Shown here: positions 6,976 through 13,109 of the stretch, one piece after another
How positions within the stretch are numbered: position 1 is the first letter of the stretch
Layout: each line of letters begins with the position of its first letter
NCBI GenBank assembly: GCA_029932755.1
Contig: JAOZPK010000061.1
Coordinates: forward strand, 1 to 13,109
DNA from: Candidatus Cloacimonadota bacterium
Lineage (GTDB): Bacteria; Cloacimonadota; Cloacimonadia; Cloacimonadales; TCS61
Direction of reading: 5' to 3'
DNA: 13,109 bases
Notes under the pieces: model-generated
Databases searched by the model: none
The model's input: only the letters and a program-made list of their open reading frames with translations
Told to the model about the DNA's origin: nothing
Translations under genes and position numbers: made by a program

Positions 6976-7323
6976 ATGAAGAATAAATATAATAAAATTA
7001 CGTTCTATATTTGGGCAGGTGTAGTATTTACGTTAACTTCTATACCTAAATTGCAATCACCACTAGATGACTCATTGAATATTGATAAATTAGCTCATTT
7101 TGTTGTTTATATGATATTTGCCTATTTATTCATGAAGATGTTCGATACAAAACAGTACATTCAAAAGCTAAAGCTATTATACATTTTAGCTGTTATCATA
7201 CCTATCTTCGATGAATTACATCAAATACCAATTCCCGGTAGATCCTTCTCTTATTATGATATTCTTGCTGATTTCTTGGGATTTCTTATCGTGATCATCT
7301 ACTTCAAGATAAAGTTAAAATGA
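6976..7323 (+). CDS. VanZ-like family membrane protein
   Basis: A 115-residue protein with about four hydrophobic segments (9-22, 43-57, 68-81, 92-113). Diagnostic VanZ-like motifs are NIDKLAHFVVY around residue 34 and DELHQ with PGRSFSYYDILAD around residue 80-100. Founding member VanZ gives low-level teicoplanin resistance by an unknown mechanism, but most small homologues are of unknown function and there is no other van gene nearby, so resistance should not be inferred. It sits 10 bases after the DUF3108 gene and is probably the last gene of the plus-strand run. Its stop codon lies 6 bases from the stop of the opposing cysteine-rich gene. Confidence 0.82.
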   Translation: MKNKYNKITFYIWAGVVFTLTSIPKLQSPLDDSLNIDKLAHFVVYMIFAYLFMKMFDTKQYIQKLKLLYILAVIIPIFDELHQIPIPGRSFSYYDILADFLGFLIVIIYFKIKLK

Positions 7324-7329
7324 TCTTGA

Positions 7330-7710
7330 TCAATCTTTAATTCTTTTAAGTGAAACTACCAATTCATAATGAAATGGTGGCTTTAACCAGATCTGCTTCT
7401 TGAGATAATTCTTAGGATTATTCATTATCTCTTTTTCCGGCACTTCTTCTACCTGATTATCTTTTGATACCACCAAATAGATCTTTTCATTTGTTTTGAT
7501 TGTTTTTCCAGTTGGCATAAGCTCTCCTACTAATTTATATTTTGGATGTTTTGCAATAAAATCTAAAAGTATTTCATTTGTGATCATACTTCTGTATTCC
7601 TTGCAATATCTTCTATCCTCACAACTCGCAGCACAAACAATAATATCTGTATGCCGCTTATTTTTTGGGCAAATAACAAGGTTTATATCAGATCGAATTT
7701 GTTTTCTCAA
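7330..7710 (-). CDS. Unrecognised four-cysteine protein downstream of dapA
   Basis: A 126-residue soluble protein with no family I recognise. The N-terminal part has four cysteines spaced C14-x11-C26-x3-C30-x5-C36 within VICPKNKRH and VCAASCEDRRYCKEY; this could bind zinc or an iron-sulfur cluster. The C-terminal two thirds contain short strands (KLVGELMPTGKTI, EKIYLVVSKD) and a lysine-rich, proline-containing stretch ending LKRIKD. No signal peptide or membrane helix is seen. The start is TTG at 7710, six bases after the dapA stop, with only a weak GAGAA upstream; no ATG lies near. Its position suggests it is co-transcribed with dapA and read by re-initiation. Metal binding is inference from cysteine spacing alone. 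Confidence 0.68.
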   Translation of the reverse strand: MRKQIRSDINLVICPKNKRHTDIIVCAASCEDRRYCKEYRSMITNEILLDFIAKHPKYKLVGELMPTGKTIKTNEKIYLVVSKDNQVEEVPEKEIMNNPKNYLKKQIWLKPPFHYELVVSLKRIKD

Positions 7711-7716
7711 TTTTCT

Positions 7717-8592
7717 CTACACTAATTTATATTTAAATAAAACTTTTTTTAATATTTCTAAATTATCATCTACCATAAAACAAAGAGGTAAACGCAATTC
7801 TCGCTTGATCATCTTCATCATATGTAACGATTCTTTTACCGGAATTGGATTTGTCTCGAGAAACAATGTTTCATTGATCTCGATAAGTTCCTGGTGAATT
7901 TTTAGGGCATCAGCATAATTTTGGTTGGAACATAACGCAACCAAATCATGTAGTTTGCGAGGTAGAATATTAGCCGTTACCGAAATCACTCCATCTCCCC
8001 CGCATGACATGATCGGCAAATTTAAAGCATCTTCACCGGACATCACAGAAAAATTTTTATCGGTGTTCTTCACAATGCGCGAAAGCTGGATTAGATTACC
8101 ACTAGCCTCTTTTATGCCAACAATATTGGTAAACTCATTTGCTAATTTTATTGTTGTTTCGGCATTTATATTAACACCTGTTCTTCCCGGAACATTATAG
8201 ATCACAATAGGAATTGTAGTACTTTCTGCAATAGCTTTAAAATACTGATACAAACCATTCTGAGTTGGCTTATTATAATATGGCGTTATTATCAGTGCAA
8301 AGTCTACACCCCACTCCTGAGCTCTGATCGTAGCAGAAATAGTATGTTGTAAATTGTTGCTACCGGTTCCCATTATTATCGGAATTCGTTTATCGATCTT
8401 TTTAATTCCAAAACGGACTAACCTTTCTTTTTCATCACCAGCTAAGGTAGGAGATTCCCCGGTTGTTCCACAAAAAAGAATTCCATCGGTTTTGTTGTCA
8501 ATTTGAAAATCAATGAGCTTCTCAAGAGAATTGTAGTCTATCTCATTATTTTTGAATGGAGTAACTAAAGCCACATACGATCCTTTCAACAT
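7717..8592 (-). CDS. dapA: 4-hydroxy-tetrahydrodipicolinate synthase
   Basis: A 291-residue TIM-barrel aldolase, the usual length for DapA. It condenses pyruvate with aspartate semialdehyde, the first step dedicated to diaminopimelate and lysine. Active-site features are intact: GTTGESPTL (Thr43, Thr44), YYNKP (Tyr106), IVIYNVPGRTG (Tyr132, Arg137) and GIKEASG with the Schiff-base Lys161. NAL-family sugar lyases share the fold, but the GTTGESPTL and NVPGRTG motifs favour DapA. GAGGAGG lies before the ATG, a strong ribosome binding site. No lysine riboswitch is apparent upstream. No other dap gene is in the window, so the pathway genes are scattered. Confidence 0.95.
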   Translation of the reverse strand: MLKGSYVALVTPFKNNEIDYNSLEKLIDFQIDNKTDGILFCGTTGESPTLAGDEKERLVRFGIKKIDKRIPIIMGTGSNNLQHTISATIRAQEWGVDFALIITPYYNKPTQNGLYQYFKAIAESTTIPIVIYNVPGRTGVNINAETTIKLANEFTNIVGIKEASGNLIQLSRIVKNTDKNFSVMSGEDALNLPIMSCGGDGVISVTANILPRKLHDLVALCSNQNYADALKIHQELIEINETLFLETNPIPVKESLHMMKMIKRELRLPLCFMVDDNLEILKKVLFKYKLV

Positions 8593-8645
8593 ACAACCTC
8601 CTCACAATCATTGCCTCTCAACCATTGCTCACAATATTGTTGAAC

Positions 8646-8674
8646 AAATTATTTGTATTGAAATAACCCGTCAA
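8646..8674 (-). promoter_or_regulatory. Possible dapA promoter
   Basis: On the minus strand TTGACG (8674-8669) is followed after 17 bases by TAATTT (8651-8646), a weak -10. The predicted leader is about 45 bases and includes the 10-bp palindrome ACAATATTGT at 8631-8640. The 107-base gap between trmL and dapA is the widest on this strand except the one before dnaB, which supports an independent start here. Confidence 0.3.
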
Positions 8675-8699
8675 TAGACATTTGAAAATATACTGAAAA

Positions 8700-9161
8700 T
8701 TAAAATCCTGTCTGCCGCCAAGCTTCATAGATAACTATCGCAACACTATTAGATAGGTTAATTGATCGAATTTGAGAACTCATTGGAATGGTGAGATTCT
8801 GCGTTTGATATTTATTCAAAATATCCTCAGGTATTCCTTTCGATTCCGGTCCAAAAATAAAAACATCACCTTTTTTATAGCTCCGATCAGTATAATTACT
8901 TTCAGTTTTTGTTGTGCAATAATATATATTACTATTAGAAAATTTGGTAAGAAAACCATCCAGGGAATCATGAATTTCCAGCGAAAGTTTATCCCAATAA
9001 TCAAGTCCAGCTCGTTTAACTAATTTATCAGTTAAGAAAAATCGCATTGGTTTGATAATATGAAGCATAGAATTTGTACCGACACAAAGACGACCAATAT
9101 TACCGGTATTAGCAGGAATCTCGGGTTGATACAAAACAACATGAAAATTTGGGTTGTTCAT
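8700..9161 (-). CDS. trmL: tRNA (cytidine(34)-2'-O)-methyltransferase
   Basis: A 153-residue SPOUT-family methyltransferase. Motifs for S-adenosylmethionine binding in the trefoil knot are clear: EIPANTGNIGRLC at the N-terminus, FGPESKGIP in the middle and IPMSSQIRSINLSNSVAIVI near the end, closing with YEAWRQTGF; AGLDYWDKL is also characteristic of the TrmL subgroup. The enzyme methylates the 2'-OH of the wobble base of leucine tRNAs. The open frame reaches 9194, but ATG at 9161 overlaps the preceding gene by just ATGA and lies close to the family's usual N-terminus; ATGs at 9182 and 9194 are alternatives. No strong ribosome binding site precedes it, so translational coupling is likely. Confidence 0.93.
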   Translation of the reverse strand: MNNPNFHVVLYQPEIPANTGNIGRLCVGTNSMLHIIKPMRFFLTDKLVKRAGLDYWDKLSLEIHDSLDGFLTKFSNSNIYYCTTKTESNYTDRSYKKGDVFIFGPESKGIPEDILNKYQTQNLTIPMSSQIRSINLSNSVAIVIYEAWRQTGF

Positions 9162-10186
9162 TTCAACATTATCCGCTTCCATTTTGCTATCCATTCATTA
9201 TACTGCCATCTTGTTTGTCTGGTTGAAAGTTTATTTGTATAATCTTTAGTAATTTGCGGCAGGATCTCATAATCTACGGGAAGCTTGATCCTCTTATTGA
9301 CAGGTTTCATCCACATTTCTTCAGTTATCATTTCTTGGAATTCTCTAGAAAGAAGGAAATCTACAAACTTACGTGCGTAATATTTATGCTGAGATGAGTT
9401 TAAGATCCCAACGCCAACAATGAATTTAAATCCACCCTCTTTCGGGATCGTGGATTTGTATTCATCTGTATTATCATGCTGTATATGATAAATTGGAGTT
9501 GTCTCCATTCCGATGATCATCGGTGCTTCCCCCGCTAAATATGCATTATAGGCATCATTCTGATTATCGAAAATACTGAAGACATTTTCTTTAACACTAC
9601 GCCAAAAGTGACCGTATCCATTCCTACCAAAAGCAGCTACTGACCAGTAAAGCATAGCCCTTCCTATACTGGAAGTTCTAGGATCTAATATTATTATCTG
9701 ATCTTTAAATTTACCATCCTGCATCTCACCGAACGTAATTGGAGGATCTGATATTACATAACTATTATAATTAAATGCAATATTGCTGTAACAAACCGGA
9801 TTGATCTGATGTTTTTTATCAAAGATAAGATCTTCATGAATATAGTGCAAATTCTTTGATTCGTATTGGATAAAAAGACTGTCCTTCCCTGCCAAGAACA
9901 GAAGTGTGTTATCAATTCCAAAAAGCAGATCAATATCTGTACTGTCTTTCTCTGAAATAGCTTTTTCAAGCATAGACAGTGCATTGGGAAATTTAGTTAT
10001 ATTTACTTCACACTTAAATATTTTCGTAAAGATCGGGATAATATTTTCATAAAAATCTTCATTCAAAAATACATCTACTGCATAAATATTTAATGTTTGG
10101 ATTTCTTCCGGGTTTTCATTTTTGTCTTGCTTACTACAAGATAAGATCAAAATTACAAGAAAGAATAATACTATCTTTTTCATCAT
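9158..10186 (-). CDS. ThiB-like substrate-binding lipoprotein
   Basis: A 342-residue lipoprotein. The signal MMKKIVLFFLVILILSC places the acylated Cys at residue 17. The mature part resembles solute-binding proteins of the ThiB/TbpA (thiamine) and related iron/polyamine group: a first strand LNIYAVDVF, then TDIDLLFGIDNTLLFLAGKD, a typical DPRTSSIGRAMLYWSVAAFG block, and an AYLAGEAPMIIGMETTPIYH block, with FVDFLLSREFQ near the end. In that class the partner would be a permease and an ATPase (ThiP, ThiQ), but none is present; the neighbour is an MlaE permease of another class. ATG at 10186 overlaps the mlaE stop (ATGA); ATG at 10183 is a second choice. The frame reaches 10318 but upstream residues lie inside mlaE. 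Substrate unproven; thiamine or a phosphorylated relative is the best guess. Confidence 0.75.
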   Translation of the reverse strand: MMKKIVLFFLVILILSCSKQDKNENPEEIQTLNIYAVDVFLNEDFYENIIPIFTKIFKCEVNITKFPNALSMLEKAISEKDSTDIDLLFGIDNTLLFLAGKDSLFIQYESKNLHYIHEDLIFDKKHQINPVCYSNIAFNYNSYVISDPPITFGEMQDGKFKDQIIILDPRTSSIGRAMLYWSVAAFGRNGYGHFWRSVKENVFSIFDNQNDAYNAYLAGEAPMIIGMETTPIYHIQHDNTDEYKSTIPKEGGFKFIVGVGILNSSQHKYYARKFVDFLLSREFQEMITEEMWMKPVNKRIKLPVDYEILPQITKDYTNKLSTRQTRWQYNEWIAKWKRIMLK

Positions 10187-10944
10187 GCTGTTCCAAATAA
10201 TAAAGCAGCTACAATAAAATCTGTTATCAGGATCAGAATTGAGGAATAAACAACTGTAATGGTAGTTACTCTTCCAACACCTTCTGCTCCCCCTTTCGCT
10301 TTGCTTCCGGCAAAACAACCGACTACAGTGATTATTAATCCAAAGAAGATAGCTTTCACTAATCCACCGATGAGATCAGAAGGCAGGAAAAAATCACGCA
10401 TATTTGTGAAAAAACTAAATGCATTAATATGATATTTGTAAACCGATAATAAAAAAGCAGAAAATATCCCGATAAGGTTAGAAAAAATGGTAAGAATTGG
10501 AAACATGACAATACCTGCAATTATCCGCGGCATATAAACAAGATCAACCGGATCGATAGCCATTGTTTCCAGAGCATCAAGTTGTTCACTTACTTTCATT
10601 GTTCCGATTTCAGCAGCAATTGATGCTCCTACCTTCCCTGCTAATACAAGCCCGGTAAGAACCGGTGCAAGTTCTATCATTGTAGATTTTCCAATTAAAA
10701 CGCCAATAAGACTAACCGGAATGTACCCGCTGGTTTGGTAAGATGCTTGAACAGAAGTTACAAGTCCGGTAAAAGCAGATGTAACTGCAATAAGCAAAAA
10801 AGAATCATAACCGATCCTCTTCATTTGTTTCATTATTTCATTAAAACGTTTATTAATCTTAGGGAGGTGGCTAAAAATGGCAACATTAAATAAAACAAAT
10901 TTACCAATTAAATTAATGAATGTAAATTTATACTTCATACTCAT
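10183..10944 (-). CDS. MlaE/YrbE family ABC permease
   Basis: A 253-residue inner-membrane protein of the MlaE (YrbE, DUF140) family. Several hydrophobic segments are seen, about 49-65, 76-105, 142-170 and 200-250. The family signature EIGTMKVSEQLDALETMAID lies at 112-131, followed by PRIIAG. MlaE dimers work with an ATPase (MlaF) and an MCE protein (MlaD) to move phospholipids between the membranes. Neither partner is in the window, so they would have to be encoded elsewhere. ATG at 10944 overlaps the end of dnaB by 17 bases; an alternative ATG at 10938 gives MKYKF. The last base group overlaps the start of the ThiB-like gene. The usual symbol mlaE is not assigned because the partners are missing. 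Confidence 0.9.
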   Translation of the reverse strand: MSMKYKFTFINLIGKFVLFNVAIFSHLPKINKRFNEIMKQMKRIGYDSFLLIAVTSAFTGLVTSVQASYQTSGYIPVSLIGVLIGKSTMIELAPVLTGLVLAGKVGASIAAEIGTMKVSEQLDALETMAIDPVDLVYMPRIIAGIVMFPILTIFSNLIGIFSAFLLSVYKYHINAFSFFTNMRDFFLPSDLIGGLVKAIFFGLIITVVGCFAGSKAKGGAEGVGRVTTITVVYSSILILITDFIVAALLFGTA

Positions 10945-12268
10945 TAAGATCTCTGAAAGCCGTGAATTCCGGGATAAAGCGTAATTTGATTTTTCCTATT
11001 GCTCCATGACGGTTTTTCCCAATAATTATCTCAGCAATTCCAGGTTCCTCAGTCTCTTCATTATAAACTTCATCACGATATATGAACATAACAATATCGG
11101 CATCCTGCTCAATTGCTCCCGATTCTCTCAAATCGGAAAGTTTAGGTCTTTTGTCATCCCTGTTTTCAAGTCCACGATTCAATTGGGACAAAGCTATTAC
11201 TGGTATACCAATTTCTTTTGCCAGAATTTTAAGGTAACGAGAAATTTCTGATATTTCCTGCTGTCTATTCTCTCGGTTACGGCTGGCAGACATAAGCTGC
11301 ATGTAATCAATAATTATGAGATCGAGTCCCTTTAATTCTGCCTTCAAACGCCTAGTTTTTGCTCTAATATCCAGGATCGTGTTAGAGCCGCTATCATCAA
11401 TATATATTTCCTTATCGGAAAGAACTTCAGCAGCTCCGGCAATTCGAAGCATTTTCTTCTGGTTCATGCCGAACCCTTTAAGCATATTGTCCATGCTAAC
11501 TTCAGAAGCTGAACTCATCATCCTCATAAGAAGCTCATTACTCTCCATCTCCATCGTGAATATGCCAATTTTTTTATCATATTGTATGGCGGCATTACTA
11601 GCCAAATTTAAGGCAAAGGACGTCTTACCCATTGCCGGTCTGGCAGCAACAATGATAAGCTGTCCAGGACGTAACCCTCCAAGCTTCCTATCTAGATCTA
11701 TAAAGCCGGTTGGTACTCCTAAAACACTTTTTTTAGAGGCTGCGGTTTCTTCAATATTCTTAACAGTTTTAGAAATAATTTTATGAATCCACTCAAAAGA
11801 TTTTCGGTTTGGTCGCTCAGCAATATCGAAGATCATCTGTTCTGCTTCATCAACAATATCATCAGTGTCTCTATCAGATACATAGCATCCTTCGATGATT
11901 TTATTAGAAGCTTCTATAAGTTGTCTCAGCAATGCCTTTTTAAGTACGATATCGGAATGATATTCAATATTTGCACTACTCAAAACAACATCAGATAATT
12001 CATTAATGAAAGCTTCTCCACCGACTATTTCAAGCTGTTTACCGATCTTAAGCTTATCAATCAGCGTAATGATATCAATTTCAATATTATTCTCAAATAG
12101 ATCACAAATTGTCTTGAAGATGATCTGATGCACTTTACGGTAGAAATGTTCTACATCAAGCATTTCAATTGCTTTTGCAACAGAATAGTTATCTATCATC
12201 ATTGCGGAAAGAACTGCAGCTTCCGCATTAATATCGTTTGGTACTTGTCTTTCAATTTTCTTCGCCAT
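10928..12268 (-). CDS. dnaB: Replicative DNA helicase DnaB
   Basis: A 446-residue hexameric helicase that unwinds DNA ahead of the fork. The N-terminal DnaB domain (about 8-110) starts with VPNDINAEAAVLSAM. The C-terminal RecA-like motor has Walker A ARPAMGKTS (Lys215, Thr216), Walker B LDLIIIDYMQL (Asp321), SQLNRGLENR and LSDLRESGAIEQDAD, and the arginine-finger region GKNRHG at 417-422. Length is normal and the motor is continuous, so there is no intein, which DnaB genes often carry. AGGA lies 9 bases before the ATG. A TATAAT at 12313-12308 (minus strand) could be its -10 box. It leads the overlapping mlaE, ThiB-like, trmL chain. Confidence 0.97.
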   Translation of the reverse strand: MAKKIERQVPNDINAEAAVLSAMMIDNYSVAKAIEMLDVEHFYRKVHQIIFKTICDLFENNIEIDIITLIDKLKIGKQLEIVGGEAFINELSDVVLSSANIEYHSDIVLKKALLRQLIEASNKIIEGCYVSDRDTDDIVDEAEQMIFDIAERPNRKSFEWIHKIISKTVKNIEETAASKKSVLGVPTGFIDLDRKLGGLRPGQLIIVAARPAMGKTSFALNLASNAAIQYDKKIGIFTMEMESNELLMRMMSSASEVSMDNMLKGFGMNQKKMLRIAGAAEVLSDKEIYIDDSGSNTILDIRAKTRRLKAELKGLDLIIIDYMQLMSASRNRENRQQEISEISRYLKILAKEIGIPVIALSQLNRGLENRDDKRPKLSDLRESGAIEQDADIVMFIYRDEVYNEETEEPGIAEIIIGKNRHGAIGKIKLRFIPEFTAFRDLNEYEV

Positions 12269-12307
12269 AATTTTTCCTATTTATAATATAATTATTAATC
12301 AATTTTT

Positions 12308-12313
12308 ATTATA
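12308..12313 (-). promoter_or_regulatory. Possible -10 box for dnaB
   Basis: A perfect TATAAT on the minus strand, 40 bases before the dnaB ATG, in the 113-base gap behind the uracil-DNA glycosylase gene. The -35 position is only an A-run, so the assignment is weak. Confidence 0.3.
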
Positions 12314-12381
12314 GTAGAAATTGTGCAACTTTTTTTTTAATATTATTAAGATAGGATGTAAATGAAATTTGAAGATTATTG

Positions 12382-13020
12382 TTAGAAGTAATCTTTTTGT
12401 AGGTTCTGAAGATCAATCCAGGCAAATTTTTTCCAACTTGGATTCCTCAGTAAAGCAGAAGGATGATATGAGACATATGTCTTTATTCCTCTAAAGTTAT
12501 AGGTTTTCTGTCTGAAAGCTTTCAAAGTCTGATCAATTTCTAATAATGTAACCGCTGCAACTTTGCCAAGCATGAGAATAAATTCCGGTTGAATTATAGA
12601 AATTTGTTCTTCTAAATATGGTAGACATGCACTTTTCTCTTCCGGTAACGGGTTACGATTATCTGGTGGACGGCATTTAACAATATTGGTAATATAAACT
12701 TCATCACGAGAGAGATTTATTGCACTCAGCATTTTAGTTAGCAATTGCCCTGATCTTCCTACAAAGACCTTCCCTAATCTGTTCTCTTCAGCACCGGGAC
12801 CTTCTCCGATGATCATGAGCCTTGCGTCAGCATTCCCATTTCCATAAACAAATTTGTTCCGTCCTGAATGTAAAGCACATTTTGTACAAGTATGATATTT
12901 CCCCTCAAGTTCTTTAAGCAATTCTGCTTTGTTTATTCCAATTGGAGGTTTAACAAAAATATCTTGAATACCGGATAATTTCAGATATTCAAGATATTGT
13001 TTAATAGCTGTATTATACAA
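12382..13020 (-). CDS. Family-4 uracil-DNA glycosylase (iron-sulfur)
   Basis: A 212-residue base-excision repair enzyme that removes uracil from DNA. Family-4 features: four cysteines for a 4Fe-4S cluster (Cys45, Cys48, Cys116, Cys132), the motif GEGPGAEENRLGKVFVGRSG at 72-91, TNIVKCRPPDNRNP at 111-124, and a C-terminal SYHPSALLRNP. An N-terminal helix of about 40 residues precedes the cluster, common in longer members. The start is TTG at 13020 with a weak GAGAG upstream and follows the stop of the next upstream gene by 15 bases, so the two are probably in one transcript. An ATG is absent near this position. Confidence 0.93.
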   Translation of the reverse strand: MYNTAIKQYLEYLKLSGIQDIFVKPPIGINKAELLKELEGKYHTCTKCALHSGRNKFVYGNGNADARLMIIGEGPGAEENRLGKVFVGRSGQLLTKMLSAINLSRDEVYITNIVKCRPPDNRNPLPEEKSACLPYLEEQISIIQPEFILMLGKVAAVTLLEIDQTLKAFRQKTYNFRGIKTYVSYHPSALLRNPSWKKFAWIDLQNLQKDYF

Positions 13021-13035
13021 ATGTCTCTCGATAGA

Positions 13036-13109
13036 TTATGTTACATCTTCTTCATCGTCTTCAACTTCCACAACATAATCCGGAATATCATTTGCTGCAA
13101 TATGTTCTA
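13036..13109 (-). CDS. C-terminal tail of an acidic protein, possibly RNA polymerase omega
   Basis: Partial gene cut by the right edge. The last 23 codons read EHIAANDIPDYVVEVEDDEE followed by DVT and a TAA at 13038-13036. An acidic tail after a short helix is compatible with the end of a small protein such as RpoZ, but nothing diagnostic is visible and the identification is a guess. It lies 15 bases upstream of the uracil-DNA glycosylase gene on the same strand. Confidence 0.55.
   Translation of the reverse strand, partial: EHIAANDIPDYVVEVEDDEEDVT

Noticed and set aside
6976..7323. Glycopeptide-resistance gene
   Set aside because: The VanZ-like fold is widespread in genes with no resistance role, and no other van gene is nearby.
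7320..7345. Bidirectional terminator between the convergent VanZ-like and cysteine-rich genes
   Set aside because: Only a short palindrome (TTGATCAA) and no stable GC stem or T-run were found.
7496..8200. Plus-strand frames over dapA and the cysteine-rich gene
   Set aside because: Shadows of well-supported minus-strand genes; no recognisable protein features.
10187..10318. Upstream extension of the ThiB-like lipoprotein
   Set aside because: It lies wholly inside mlaE in another frame, and the signal peptide begins at 10186.
11316..11786. 156-codon plus-strand frame in dnaB
   Set aside because: Antisense to the conserved helicase motor; no independent start signals or family features.

Overview
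The window is an AT-rich, densely coded stretch of what looks like an ordinary chromosome from a Gram-negative (two-membrane) bacterium. Pointers to an outer membrane are two lipoproteins with clear lipoboxes, a LysM envelope protein with a signal peptide, an MlaE-type lipid-transport permease and a DUF3108 secreted protein. Start codons are mixed (ATG, GTG, TTG) and several genes overlap by 4 to 17 bases. Gene content and base composition fit an uncultured anaerobic lineage such as Cloacimonadota, but I cannot prove that from the sequence.

Left edge (1-1260): the C-terminal part of a LexA-type (S24 family) repressor enters on the plus strand and overlaps, tail to tail, a small DUF2809 membrane protein on the minus strand. 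Next comes a 172-bp element with imperfect terminal inverted repeats, flanked by a perfect 12-bp direct repeat; I read it as a miniature mobile element or IS remnant. Beyond it is an unrecognised 55-codon minus-strand gene with an almost perfect ribosome binding site and a recognisable promoter. Removing the element would place this small gene about 58 bp upstream of the DUF2809 gene, in the same direction.

Plus-strand block (1265-7323): a small coiled-coil lipoprotein and a coiled-coil plus double-LysM periplasmic protein form a pair that ends at a strong intrinsic terminator. A tightly packed run follows: a 7TM-HD phosphohydrolase (PgpH/YqfF type, the c-di-AMP phosphodiesterase family), YbeY, a CNNM/CBS/CorC-HlyC protein, a DUF3108 protein and a VanZ-like membrane protein.

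Minus-strand block (13109-7330): read in its own direction it starts with an acidic C-terminal tail of an unidentified gene (possibly RNA polymerase omega). A family-4 uracil-DNA glycosylase and the replicative helicase DnaB come next. DnaB begins a chain of overlapping genes: an MlaE-like permease, a ThiB-like substrate-binding lipoprotein and TrmL, a tRNA methyltransferase. Then follow dapA (lysine/diaminopimelate synthesis), with its own ribosome binding site and possible promoter, and a small four-cysteine protein of unknown function.

Most of the window is housekeeping. The parts that ordinary families do not explain are the 172-bp element, the 55-codon gene, the orphan MlaE and ThiB pair caught between dnaB and trmL, and the cysteine protein after dapA. 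I see no CRISPR array, rRNA, tRNA, complete transposase or prophage module, and no convincing new multi-gene system.
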